This document shows positions 1 to 13,000 of a DNA stretch of 64,000 bases, in pieces. Under the pieces are notes generated by a model that was not told where the DNA came from, searched no databases, and saw nothing but the letters and a program-made list of their open reading frames with translations. The stretch is from Beroe forskalii. Taxonomy: Eukaryota; Ctenophora; Nuda; Beroida; Beroidae. Every line of letters starts with the position of its first letter. The stretch's first letter is position 1. The translations under genes were made by a program, and so were the position numbers. The stretch is from NCBI GenBank assembly GCA_011033025.1, contig WFMF01000123.1:9848-73847 (forward strand). The letters run 5' to 3'.

Positions 1-890
1 TTTTATATAAAAAAATTAAAGAAATACAAAAAAGATGGACTACAGTGTATTAGGTAAAAAAGAAATCAGAATACCATAAACAAGAGGTGATGCAAAATGA
101 AATAAAAAAGATAAGAAGTGAATAAAAAAGATAAGAAGTGAATAAAAAAGATAAGAAAGAATAAATTGATCTGAGACCGGTAACGCCCTCACAGTCACAA
201 GCAACAGCTAAAAAAAGATTAAAATTTTACTGAAAATGACTGGGTGATTCAGCACTCGGCATGAAATGAAGAAATTAGAATGCCTAAAGAGCTAAAGATC
301 TAAGAATGTCAACGCCCTCGCAAGCAACAGCTAATAAGAATCGAAAGATCAAAATCATGACTGAAAATTACTGAAAAGATTCAAAACAATCGACATGAAA
401 TGAAGAATTAGAAAAGAATAAAAATCTGAGACCGGCAACGCTCTCACAAACATCAGCTCAGAGGAAAGATAAAAATTTTGACTGAAAATGACTGAAAGAG
501 AGCGAAAGATTCAAAAGACTCGACATGAAATGAAGAAAGAATAAAGATCTGAGACCCGTGCGCCCTCACAAGCATCACCTCAGATTTCAGAAAAGATTAA
601 AATTGTGACTGAAAATGACTGAAAGAGCAAAAGATTCAAAAACACTCGACATGTAATGAAGAAAGAAAGAAAAAGACAAGAACGCCCCCACAAGCAAAAG
701 CCAAGAAAAAAGATTAAAATTATGACTGGAAATTACTGAAAGATTCAAAACTCTCGACTTGAATTAGTGAAGAAAGAAGAAGATCGACAACGCCCTCACA
801 AACAAAAGTCCAGAAGAAAGATTAAAATCGTGACTGATAATAACATAGAATTAATCAAAAGCTCATGACCGGCAACACCCACACACCGTA
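1..890. repeat. Imperfect tandem repeat, about 120-bp unit
   Basis: About seven diverged copies of a unit containing GACCGGCAACGCCCTCACAA, then AAGCAACAGC, AAAGATTAAAAT, GACTGAAAATGACTG, GATTCAAAA and CTCGACATGAAATGAAGAA. The CGCCCTCAC anchor recurs near 183, 310, 438, 551, 683 and 790, with a weaker copy near 870. No coding potential was seen. The array probably continues to the left of the window. Confidence 0.8.
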
Positions 891-1288
891 AGCAAGCATT
901 GAACATTTAGCAAACACGAGGTGAGAATGTTCTGGAACAAGAGCGCTCGATTTTTTGAGCGAGAAAAGATTCGATGTTCGCGGAGGACAGCTACAAAATT
1001 TCAGTAAAATGCCCATAACTCCCGATCCAAAGCATCTTTTTCCACGATTCTTTTTTTTAATTTATAGCTGAGAATAAGATCTTTCCAATGATGTAACATT
1101 TGACAAAAGTTTTTTCAATAAATTTCACTCAATTTGCCCAACCAGACAATTTTTTGCAATATTGGTGCGCGCGCGTCGTTTCGTAGCGCAATACGTTAGC
1201 TTATGATAATGACGTGGTACGCGCTCGACCAATCAGATTGTGCAGCACTTTCTGCTGCACACGATGTTGTATTTCCCCATACCCTCGC

Positions 1289-1359
1289 GGAAGGCGCAAA
1301 GTGACGTCCAAATGTGGAACGTTGCGCCGCGCGCGCGAGGGTAGGGTAACATCCTACGA
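1289..1359 (-). repeat. Partial copy of a short interspersed element (TCGTAGGATG family)
   Basis: The reverse complement matches about 70 bp of two other copies at 61628 and 62458, including CGCGCGCGCGGCGCAACGTT and CACATTTGGACGTCAC. It diverges after GCGCCTTCC, so the 3' third of the family is missing or replaced here. Confidence 0.8.
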
Positions 1360-1946
1360 GCGTTTTTCGAGAATTGACTAATCTTAGATTTATTCCGCAG
1401 GCAATCAAACGTTCGCGTTTAATAGTCAGAGTTGAGGTTAGTGATCATACATTGTACATCAGCGTTTTATAGCATGTATCGAATTTTATATGCATGTATG
1501 GGTTAATAGCTCACCTTGTTTCATTTAAATTATTCAAATGTTTTTTATCGTTATCTAAGCTGATGGTGATAGCATGCTATGTGTTACCCTGTAGACTATT
1601 TTTTCAATGATGACAGTTAATCGAATATAATGTTAATTCTGAGTACCATGTCAAGGTACATAATCAAATGATTAAGTGTTTTGAAGAATGATGTGCATTG
1701 AATCGTGTTGCCCAATTGGCAAAATCCTTTTATTTATTTATTTTTATTTATACATGTATTTAAAAAAAAATATTGTTGATTTTGCTCCTGGCTGACATGG
1801 CAATGCTAATTGCCCTGATTGACTTTTGATTTGCACGATGAGTCAAATAAAATGCATTTTATTGGACTCATCGCTGCATTGAGGCATTGACTGAACAAGT
1901 GTTTTCATCTTCAGACCCCTGTGGGAGGGGTCTGAATTAGTCTTTT

Positions 1947-2290
1947 ATGGATAGCCCCTATGGGGGGTGGTCACTGTCCCAAGTGTCCCCAACTCAAGAA
2001 AAGGTGGATTGGGACAGGGACAAGTGGGAAAATAGCACTTCTCTCATAAAAGAATGTACACAATATGGGGGGTGGTCACAGTCCCAATTGTCCCAAAATA
2101 AAGAAAAAGTGGATTGGGACAGGGACAAGTGTGAAAGTTGGGACAAATGGGACTTATAAAATGAATGCCAACTGGGACGAATGGGACAACTGGTACAAAT
2201 GAGACAGAGAAAAATATGACTCAATAAGTGAATTGTGAATTGGGAAGGGACTAATGGGACATTTGGGAAAAAAGTGAAAGAGGCAACTGG
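1947..2290. repeat. GGGACA foldback-type repeat cluster
   Basis: Two successive units begin GGGGGGTGGTCACTGTCCCA or GGTCACAGTCCCA and continue into A-rich spacer and TTGGGACAGGGACAA, so each unit is self-complementary. A degenerate run of GGGACAAATGGGAC follows. Related copies lie at 3249, 44127 and 46036. It looks like ends of a non-autonomous inverted-repeat element. Confidence 0.7.
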
Positions 2291-3248
2291 GGCTCAAATG
2301 ATTGTTTTTGAGCTGCAGTTTAGTGTTTTTTGTCTCAGCTTGTTACATTACACAGCGGCACTTGTTGCATTGCAACTGCCACTGTCTTTTTTTCTATCAT
2401 AGGTTTTTGTGTGGGGAAGTCAGAAGACTTGACCACTGCAAACAAACACCTAAACATAGCAAAAATATGTACTTAGTATAGTTGTATGAATATATAAATA
2501 AGCTAATTGAAGGATCTATCCACTAAGTGTTTTGCTTAATTTCTTGATGCTTGGAGTAATAATAAAGACCAAAGAGCAAGTTTCAGTTTCATTCAGGCAG
2601 GTGGTCACTGCACTTGACCGTGCTATACCCTGGTACCAGGGGGTGTCTGCTGGGGAGCCTACCTCATAAAAAGCTCTTGCAATTTTAACACCCTGAAAGC
2701 CGAGGTAGGTATTGGACTGAAGATGCATGCACACCACTCATCTTGATGTGACTCACTTTGATCCTACTGCTCTCCACATTGCATTACCTGAAAGGATCAT
2801 GTTGGTGTTCAAGTATGAAGTTGAAGTAAAGTCTTGCAGATTGATGTCTTGGAGAAAGATTTCTTTTTAATTCAAATAAATTGATTATAAAGCATGAGGA
2901 AATAGTTCTGTGTGATGTGTCATTATCAGATCAGTGATGTGCTTATGATTGTGATGAGCTTCAGAAGCAGAATGAAATATTTCCTGTGTGCTGGCAGTAT
3001 ATATGCAACTTACTTATGGAGGTGTGGAGATAACCTATGTGCCTTGCCTGACTTAATACAGTGAACATCCTTGCAGTACAGCTTGTTAAACAAGGAACTG
3101 AAACTGTAGGGCTCTGTACAGGATTTGCTCTGCACCTTCCGGTACCTAATAATGTGATATTTATATGTCTCTTGTTATAACTACTTTCAATGATAAAAGA
3201 ACTTGGATCAATGTAAAATGATTAAAAAAACTGTTTCTTTAAACTTTT
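2291..3248. other. No gene recognised
   Basis: AT-rich sequence upstream of CETN3. I see no exon with a convincing splice frame, no tRNA and no clear core promoter. Confidence 0.5.
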
Positions 3249-3352
3249 TTGTCCCAAATGTCGTAGTTGTCCCAATTGTCCCAACGACCAGCCCTAAACT
3301 CAAAAAAGAGTAAATTGGGACAGGGACAATTGGGACAGTGACACATCCTCTG
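3249..3352. repeat. GGGACA foldback element abutting the CETN3 start
   Basis: A left arm with TTGTCCCAATTGTCCCAA, an A-rich centre and a right arm with TTGGGACAGGGACAATTGGG and ACAGTGACA form an imperfect palindrome. It ends 13-20 bases before the CETN3 ATG, so it supplies either the 5' UTR or the end of a 5' UTR intron. The sequence TATTATCAG just before CATGG is a possible acceptor. Confidence 0.65.
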
Positions 3353-3364
3353 GATATTATCAGC

Positions 3365-6300
3365 ATGGCAGAGGCAGCTACAAATAAGCGGAACAAAAAG
3401 AAAAGAGAACTCACCAATGAACAGAAAGAAGAATTAAAAGAAGCTTTTGAACTTTTCGACTCTGACAAGGATGGGATTATTGATTATCATGAACTCAAGG
3501 TGGGTATAAGAGAACAAACTGTTTTTTGTATAACCCATATGAGTGCAGAATGAAAAAGGCCTCGATAAAGATGTGCCAAATTGTGTGCTTTTGACGGATT
3601 TTATATAGAAAGTTGAAGGGCACAGAGAAAATCTGCGTGTCTTCATCGAAGCCTCTGTCAATCAGGCAGTGTGCACACATATGAGTAACTGTTCTGATTA
3701 TTAAGTTAATGTCGTTACTCATGACTATAAATGATAGATTGATAGGTGATTTGGTAGTTGACTGAGTTTTTATTGTTACCTATATTTAAAGTGGTCAGGC
3801 AGGCCTCAATGCATCTCTCTGCAATGGAATGGCAGGAAATGGTTGGTAATTGGATATAGCACCAGAATTGGGCATGATTGAGGAATTAGCCTTGATCGAT
3901 ACAGAAACTTAATTTTGATCCTTTAGCTCTTTAGGTATTGATGTGAGACCTGAAAAAATGCTTGAAAGTTAATCTCATTTCGAAGTGACATGCTGCAATT
4001 TAGAAAACTACCCTGCAATAATTCATTTATTCATTTTTAGAACACCAAACAACCTCATTTTTGCAATGATTTCTCACCACTTTACTAATTTTCTACTTAT
4101 TCATATTAACAGGTTGCAATGAAGGCTCTTGGTTTTGATGCCAAGAAACCAGAGGTATTGAAACTGCTCAAGGAATACGACAGAGATGGTTCTGGTAACC
4201 TGTACTGGGATGACTTCTTTGACATCAGTATGTGAACTAGTATTTCTATATATACTATAAGTATACATTGTATAGTACCAATGTCCCCCCTTCCCTAATG
4301 TTGATTAATCTACGCAACCTCCCTGAATGCCCCCAGAACAGCCTGATGAAGTCTAAACACGCCCATGTGGACTCTTCACACATCCTATTAGGACCTGGTC
4401 CAAACAAGGCCCTGCGAACTCCCAAAAAACCCTTCAATTACCAAATCTTCGCAGGACCCAACCCCCAACACAATGCTCAAAACTCCCAATGCAATGTCAA
4501 GGATTCTAGATACTTAGATGAACCCTTTTAGACTCCCACAGGCAACGCTGTAAATTGTCAAGATACGCTTTTAACACCATCCTTTCATTATGAAAAGATA
4601 AAAAGTTTCTGCTATGAATTTATGGCATTATTGATAATCGAATTTTGGAAGTTAGCTATCAAATTGATGGATAATAAACAACTCTTGAGCAGTGAGAAGC
4701 AAAGTTTTGATAAAAAAAACACTGACTTTGCAATTTCGTTAATCATTAGCACTTTTATACTTAGTTCATAATCCCAAATTTGATAAGACTAGCTACGTAT
4801 GTATTCTAAGAATCAAACGAATATCACATACCTAATTTATTTGTGCAAATGATGTTCAACTCAATTCAGGTCTTTGTTTTTAATTCTTTGATTCCAATAC
4901 CAAACCTTGATTTTCAACATTTGGTAATCACCGATTTCAAGTTCTATGGGGGCTGGAGGATGTCACTGTCCATTTTGTCTGGAAACCAAAATAAAACAAA
5001 AAACCGAAAACAGACAAAACGCACATAAAGTGGTCAAATATTTTGTTCTTTTGTCCCTCAATGCTTTAATACCTTATTGACCCTTTATAGGGCTTACAAT
5101 ACTTAATATTTATGATTGAGTTCAGATTTTGAACTTTTGGGTCTGTCAAAATTGGTTGGGAAATATATTAAGTTACTCTGTTAGGCCAATCTCGATTTCA
5201 TTGTGTTCTAAGTGTTCATGGGACTACACGCCCCCCTAGTTTTCAAAAGGCCCCCTCTAGAAAAATCCTAGGGCTAGGGGGGGCCTTGGCCCTACCTAAG
5301 ATTTTCTCAAAAATTTGAACATAGAAAGGAAGTGAAAAATTAGTTGATTTAGACAAAAATTTTCCAGAAATTTTTTACCTTTAGAGTTAAATCAACGATT
5401 AAAAAATGATTATATATCGTTAAATTTTTATGCAAAATAGTGAAAAATAGGGCTATGGAAAATGAAAATTTGCTTATGTAAATTTTGGCCCCCGTAGTTT
5501 TCAAAAGGCTCCCCTAGAAAAAATCTAGGGGGGCCTTGGCCCCACTAGCTCGAAAAAGTGTGTAATGGCATGTAAGTGTTCTTTCATAGTTTCATTGACC
5601 ATACGATTGTTTTCTTAGATATGCATCATTGCAATGTAACTTTGGTAATTCCGACGTGACTTCCACCGCATTAAGTTGACATTTACTTTCCTGCTCTGCT
5701 AACTATTCAAGGTAGTGATAATTTAAATTTTATGATATAATTTTGAGAAGTGGTCAAAACGGAAATGATGTCCTTTTTGTCTGTTTGGTCTGATTTTCTG
5801 TTTCATACCAAGAGCCAGTCCGGAAATTAAGAAAACAGACACGGACAAAACGGACACTGACACTCCCGGCTCCCCTTTTATCAAGTCAACCGTTGATCTC
5901 TATTATTGAACCACTACTGCTATCATCGTTCGCCATGTAGGACCAATAGTATTAATCAAAGCGTATGATTATAAAATTGAAATGTCAGTGAAGGAGAAAA
6001 TGTTGAACAGAAGTCCTGAAGAAGAAGTTAGGAAAGCCTTCAAGCTATTTGATGATGAAGGGTGAGTGTGAGATCTTCCAGTGTAATTCAGTGTACCATC
6101 AAATTGAGTATTTTCGGTTTGATTCCATTTATCAGAAAATATTTTTGTGCTGTACAGCTCGTGATGATACGGTTTTCGGTTTTGATAAATCTGACATTCA
6201 ATGATTCACGTGCTCTGAGAATGAAATTTTCATCTAGATAGTCGTAAACCTACATTGGGCGAAAATTGGATTAGGATGAGTCAATGATCACGGAATTGAA

Positions 6301-9014
6301 AATTAGAAATTATTGAAGTTTTGAAGGTATCAATAAAAACCGGTTTTGACCATTTCCCTGTCTCTGTATACCATCGCATCTACCTTGGCTACTTCGGCAG
6401 TTTGAACTTGAGCTATGATCTGACATAATGCCATACTGTTCGTCTGCTATAGTGCGGTAGACGTGGTGTCGTTTACCGATTTGTGACTGCTAACTTGGCG
6501 TACTGGTTTGTGTGAATTGTGATGTATGACACACAGTGTGACGTACTGGTATGTAAAACACGTAATGGTTTTTGAGACACGTACTGGTATGTGAGACACG
6601 TACTGGTATGTGAGACACGTACTGGTATGTGAGAGACGTACTGGTATGTGAGACACGTACTGGTATGTGAGACACGTACTGGTATCTGAGACAGGTACTG
6701 GTATGTGAGACACGTACTGGTATGTGAGACAGGCACTGGTATGTGAGACACGTACTGGTATGTGAGAGACGTACTGGTTTTTGAGACACGTACTGGTTTT
6801 TGAGACACGTACTGGTATGTGAGACACTTACTGGTATGTGAGAAACGTACTGGTATGTGAGACACGTACTGGTATGTGAGACACGTACTGGTATGTGAGA
6901 CACGTACTGGTATGTGAGACACGTACTGGTATGTGAGACACGTACTGGTATGTGAGACACGTACTGGTATGTGAGACACGTACTGGTATGTGAGACAGGT
7001 ACTGGTATGTGAGACACGTACTGGTATGTGTGACACTTACTGGTATGTGAGACACGTACTGGTATGTGAGACACGTACTGGTATGTGAGACACGTACTGG
7101 TATGTGAGACACGTACTGGTATCTGAGACAGGTACTGGTATCTGTAACTTCTCTAAAGTCTGTTGTTGTAAAGTGGCTGAGTAGAATCGTGTCACAACAC
7201 TAGCCAGACATACAGCCTGGATGGCGTGTTGAGTCTTCCACAGTCCGTGACACGACTCAGCCGGGTTAAATATGTTTAAAGCGAAGTGAAAGTTCGGTGT
7301 GGTGACTGAGCTGAATCAGGCGTCCCTTGTCAGTTATAATTCAGAAGAAATTATTTCCTTGCGGTGATACCTTAAGCAGCTTAGCGAAAGCTTCGTTTAC
7401 TGCTCTCACAATCTAATGTGCACACGTTGTACCCACGTGTCTCTCATTATCACTACGTTAGCTAAGTTATGATGCCATACATGTGCTCCACAACACGGCA
7501 TATTGAACTGGCGAATGCCCAGAAAATAGTTGTTTTTCAACTTAGTCATGCTAAATAATGAATACAATTATAAAAACCGGTATCTGTCTGGGGTCTAAAC
7601 CTCCCGCTGCCTTCTTTTCCGTCTTTGGTCGAGGGAGACCTGTAATTGTCTCACCAAATTCACGATTTAAAGGATTTAGTAAAGATTTCATGATTTATTT
7701 ATTTATTTATTTATTTCTTATTTAATTTAGTATAGGTAGCCTATATATAACGCATCATTGTTTGTATACACAACTGTAATGAGCCTTTGCAGATAAAGCA
7801 GTTAAAATGTTTTGAAATCTATCAAATTTACTAACGAATATGTAAACTAAATGTATATCATGCTCACTCAAAGGTGCAGAAGTGAGTCACAACTGGCTTT
7901 GCGGCCATAGTTTGGATTTGGAGAGGTCATTGTCCAAGTTACAGACAGGGAATGTCCGTTGGCCCTTATGCAGACTATGGGTGTGGGGCTGGTTGTCTGA
8001 TTGGCTGTATAAAGTGATAATAAATTAGCCACATTACCCTCCAGTATTGTGGTATGACTGCTGAGGCCATTACAGTCCTCAGAGTATTACCAATCTTTAG
8101 ATCATCAGAGCTTATTTTAAAGAAAGGCAGCACTATTTCTCAGATATAAAATATATTTATTCTATATATTGATTGTGAAAGTGCCAAGAAATTAATAAAT
8201 AATTGTTTACCTGAATAAATAATTGTTTACCTGAACGACACTTCCCGTAGACAGAATTTGAAAGTAGTGTAACTTCTAAGCTGGATTAGGTTCGAAATTT
8301 CCAAAAGCTTTTCAGCATTTTAGGGGCGCAGTACCAGACTGTTACTTGCAATCACCCCTTGTTTATCAGGACCCACAGATAACCTCTCATTCTCCTCCCC
8401 TACTCCCGTAGGGCGGGCAAGATAAGTCTCCGTAACTTACGGAGAGTGGCTCGAGAGCTTGGCGAGACTATGAGTGATGACGAGTTGCGGGCAATGATCG
8501 ACGAATTCGACACAAGCGGTTCTGGAGAGAGTGAGTAGTTTAAGTTGTGAATTCTCGTTAGATTGTACGTGGTTTGTCAGTCGTTATTTGGCAAGCGATT
8601 TCATAATTTTAACGGGCTAATTAGAAACTGGGCGGCAAGTTGATGTAACGCGCGGCCGCCGAATATACTGAAGCTGGCGCGACATTATTTTGTTAACGCT
8701 CTGTGTCAACATGTGAGAAAATTTTGCGCGTTTTTTGAAAGTTGGAACTGGTAACTTTCCAGCGATTTTCACTTAACCGGTATCAATCATCAAATACTTA
8801 CCTCAATAGTCGATGATCGGTCATCGGTATTTGATGGATCCTTGACCAAAATTTTCATCAAACGGTATTTCAAATGGAAAATAACTCCCAATTCCAAAAC
8901 TCTGTATTATTCAGAAGTTAAAAAGTATAACGAAAGGAAACGGTGCATTGCATCATCTACTACTTTTCAGTTGATTTGAACAGATTCATGTCGATCATGC
9001 TGGGAGACGATTGA
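3365..9014 (+). CDS. CETN3: Centrin-3 (calcium-binding EF-hand protein of the centrosome/basal body)
   Basis: Five exons join in phase: 3365-3499, 4113-4227, 5989-6061, 8412-8530 and 8971-9014. They encode 161 residues; human centrin-3 has 167. Centrin-3 acts in centriole and basal-body structure and duplication. A basic N-terminus (KKKRELT) leads into EF1 (residues 32-43, all ligands present) and EF2 (68-79). EF3 (105-116) ends in Asn, as in human CETN3. The run [14 protein letters not shown] is diagnostic for CETN3 rather than CETN1/2. EF4 (141-152) ends in Arg instead of the usual Glu, so it probably binds Ca2+ poorly. All introns are GT-AG. Introns 2 and 3 are expanded by repeats. The start was chosen for family alignment and for its position after a possible acceptor at 3362-3363. 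Assignment is firm. Confidence 0.95.
4945..5875. repeat. Inverted-repeat element in CETN3 intron 2
   Basis: The left end has GGGGGCTGGAGGATGTCACT followed by GTCCATTTTGTC. The right end, reverse-complemented, has GGGGAGCCGGGAGTGTCAGT followed by GTCCGTTTTGTC. Inside, a short segment with TAGTTTTCAAAAGGC and GGGGGGCCTTGGCCC occurs twice (about 5229-5300 and 5490-5553). The ends resemble the GGGACA family. This is probably a non-autonomous DNA transposon. Confidence 0.55.
6533..7145. repeat. 19-bp minisatellite in CETN3 intron 3
   Basis: About 31 tandem copies of ACGTACTGGTATGTGAGAC with few substitutions. The 19-bp period keeps all three minus-strand frames open for long stretches. I treat those open frames as repeat artefacts, not genes. 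Confidence 0.95.
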
Positions 9015-10025
9015 CGTATTCTTCAAGAGTGTGCCGTGCTTATCCTAAAGTCTGAAGAGTATGTCGTGCTCATGTAAATTGTCAGACGCTTCCCCCCATC
9101 AAGATTTATATCAGAAAATATGTCAACACTTGGTGACATTGATCGTGGTTTTTATGACACCATAACTTTTTATCCGTTTTAACTATTGTAATCTATTGTA
9201 CCTATTTAAATCTATTGTATTTAAATATTGTTCATTGGTCTCTTTTTGCATTGAAAAACTATCGGTATACATGCCTTTCAGATAATCGTTTCCAAAATTC
9301 TTTTTATATGAAAATGATTCAGCTTTCCTGTTTTCAATGTCACAATATTAATTATTGGTGGGTGTCTCTGCATGGTTAGAGCTGGCATCTGATGTTTGTT
9401 AGCATACTGACGCATACACCAAGTGATAGTATGATCGAAATATATAACCCGTCCACGAAAAAATAGGCTGACTTCATCAATATACCATTTGAAACTATGA
9501 TAAGGACGTCATCTCCTTCGACTGTAAATATTCTGCAAGTGGCATGTTAACAATGGTTGGAACCGTCGCCCTGCTATTCAGCAAGATTAGATTTATTTGA
9601 AATACGAGCAGTGTAATGTTTCCCAAACTTCCACTTTATAGGTATCGTACCTATGCCATAAAAGCGTATTGTCATGTTAATATTCTTATTTCCCTATTCG
9701 GATGAGTGTTTTGCCGATTGCCAATATGTAAAACGATTATAAGATCGATATCTGCTCGAATAGTGCTCACGGTACATAATTTACTATTTCCTATTCAGCT
9801 CTTCATTCTCTAGTTGGGTTATGAACATCGTCTGTGCAACTTCAGGCATCATTGCGTCTACAAATTGTGAAGCACAGAAGTCAGTACCATTAAGTACCAT
9901 TCATTCGTTAAGTATTTCGGCATAACAGAATTTATTCTTAAGGTAGCCTATTATTTGATTATGGATGAATAATTGATGGGGTATTTTGTTTATGTTGTGG
10001 ATTCATTGAAACATATCTTCCTAGC
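9015..10025. other. Intergenic, no gene recognised
   Basis: AT-rich interval between CETN3 and the next EF-hand gene on the same strand. No further exon or clear promoter element was identified. Confidence 0.5.
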
Positions 10026-13000
10026 ATGGTTAAAAAGAAAGCCAAGTCAAAAGCTTCGAAAGTGAAGATTAAAACCCCGACCCCCGAGCAAGCAGAGGAG
10101 TCGATGGTGTCGGCAGTGATGGAGCTCCGGAGCCCGAGCAGGTCCCCGTCCCCCTCGCCCCCTCCCGCAGCCGTCCCTCCTATCTCCAGCCACCACGTCG
10201 TGAGTTTGTTACTTCATTAGCTTATTGTCGCTGTGAGTGTGATGCCTGGTGCCCCAACTTCCGACCCGATTGGTTGTCATGCCGCGTGCCGCATAGACTG
10301 CACGCATAAATTGGGATTAAATGCGACGACGAAGCGGTTTTGGCGACGAAATTACCTAATTATGCTGCGAGGTGCGAACCAATAGAGCAATAGGTTGGGA
10401 CTCGGGGTACCATCGTATTGTTTAACTGCTCGATGTAGAGGTATTCACCACATCTTTAACTATCTCTCCTTACTTCATCTAAGGCGGAGATTCACTTACC
10501 GACAATCTTTAGCTTCAGACAGTCAGCGGTGGGTTGCGATTCATCACCCCGGTCCTACCATCCTTCATGTAGTCTCCCGCTCTTTCTGTTGCGTTGAAGT
10601 GCATTATGCAATGGTTCGATGGAAACTTCTGGTTTTCCACCATATCTAACCGTTGCACAACGCAATTATACACCGCGATTTCAAAATGTGTTATCATATT
10701 ATCAACTTCAACTAATGATAGTATAAGCAAACTGAAACACCTTTAATATAAGCTTACTAGCAACTTGTGATATATATAGCAAAACGCTTACAGATGTTTG
10801 ATATGCATCAAAGTGTCCTCTAGTCCGCGTGGTGACTGAAGTCGAATACAGTATCTAAGTTTCCATCGAACCAATGATTACTCTGGATTGACCTCCCACG
10901 TCGGAATGCTCATTGATTACAATTTGTTGACATTCGTTCTGTCTAATGTACGGCAGTGTAGTAATGTTGTAGTTGTGCTGTCTCTCTGTGATTTGTATCT
11001 GTATATTTCAAAACAAAGATGAAGTTTAGTGTCTAGTGAGCGGGTACAAATATCTGCTGCAATTGGCTATTTATTGGAGTTGATATTTCTTATTTTTTGT
11101 TATATGTTTTTTAAATGATTAGGTTAATGAGGTTGAGATCGTTCCCTTTTGATTTTAAAGTTAATTTGAGCTTTGAATGTTTCGTAACACTCCTGAGTGC
11201 TGAACAGGTGAAAAATCTCATTTCAATACAAAAATCCTCTCGTAAGTGGACCATTGTGTCTTGTGTATTCATGGTCGCGCGCGTGCACGTGCGAAGCCAT
11301 AGTTGTCGTAAATCTCAGACACTTCATGCAACTACTGGTGCAATTGTATAAACCTCTGCTGGTCGTGGTTTAAGGTATCTGGAAAAGAGTGATATTGTTA
11401 ATTGGCTCAAAAAAAGACAACCTTTCTTCGAATATGGATTTTAGAATTGTGTGTAGTATGTACATATTTGCAAGGATTTTATAATTTCAAATGAAACGAG
11501 GCATCTTTCTTTAGCATCTTCGAATTGGTATAGGTTTAGACCCTCTCATCACGAGCTGTGGAACTAAACCGTATAAATCCTTCTGGCTGCGCCTTTGATA
11601 AGTATCGCAAATGCTCAAATGTAGCCGATGGTACGGGTCTATGTATTTCATTGTGATAAATCAAAGTGGGTAGTATGATGATCAGCGCGTGGAAATATCT
11701 GAATTTATCCGGAAATTAAACCATTCTGTGCGCTGTGTCCATGACAACATGCTTGACAAGAATCAATGATCATTCGTAATTCGTATTTAATAGTCTTGTA
11801 TGTTTCTGTTGAGTTCACGCACTATTAGGTCGCAATTGGGGTTGTCACGTTGTTCTTTTTTAGAATACTTGGATCTTGGGTTTAACATAGTACTACTAGA
11901 AGGGGGATGGGCCTGCGAGGGCCCAGGCGGCGCCCAGGAGAGGGAGCTCCACGCCGAGGCAAAGCGCTCCCCGGTGCCCACCCTGCCGTGGCAGGATGGC
12001 AATCCTGGCCCAGCGGCGGGGTCAAGCCCCTCCTTCTGTGACCGGAGCGAGCATGCCATTACACAATCTTTCGAGCTAGGGGGGGGGGGGCATGTTGTCC
12101 CATGGGAGCGAGGGCTACCAGTACCCCCGCACATGCTCTAGGAACGGCTTGGGTGTAGAACTAAGACTTAAGGCTCTTAACCCGTGAGGTTAAGTAGTCG
12201 CAGAGTCGTCGCATGCTCTTAAGTATTAGGCGACCAGTCCTATTGGCGTAGCTGAAGATCCTGTCGGTTTGATAATGTGTTATTTACAGGAGTTGGCGAA
12301 GAGGATGTATCAGTGAACGCGTTTCATCGGAGAAATCTCTACTCGTAGCCAAAGTCCAAAGATTAAGATTCTATCTTTTAACTAGGCCCAGAATGGCCTT
12401 CATATTCTCATATCTCAATTCCATTTTCAGCCATTTCGCAAAATTATGCAATTATCCATTTGCAAGAGTTCTTTGAGAAATAAGAAGGCTTGGTTTTATA
12501 ACCAAAGAAATTTTCAATGAAAATTTTCAAAGAAATTTGTTAAGCAATCTAGTGAGTACTTTGAATTCCATCTAATACTTTGAATGGTTATAGAATATAG
12601 AATATAAGTTAAGTCAAATTACATAATGTAATGTCAGACTTCCCTGAAAAAGAAAAAGATTTCGAGATTAGAGTTAGAAAGTTCAGAAGATTGGATGGAC
12701 CCTTAAAGGAAATGGAAAATCGTATCAATCAAGCCTTTAGCAATACTTCAGATTAATGAAAGGTAGCCAAAAGAGGAAACTCATTAAAGGTGGCCCAAAG
12801 TGGGAAGAAAGCTAAGGAAATTTAAATTTAAACCAAAAAATTTAGAGAAACCCCACGGTAATAGAAGAAAAAGAAAAGAATACGTCACATAGTTCGAATT
12901 AAAAAGTTTGTGTAAATTTTGATGGGGATTCATCAATATGAATTGTCTCCTCGTTTTTAGGAAATCTGACTCTGAATATTTTCCTGATGTAATTGGAAAA

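Noticed and set aside
6447-7112. Minus-strand [14 protein letters not shown] repeat proteins
   Set aside because: A 19-bp period keeps all three frames open; no conserved flanking coding sequence.
11787-12141. Overlapping 113-115 codon open frames in the GC-rich block
   Set aside because: Low-complexity GC bias opens both strands; no family resemblance.
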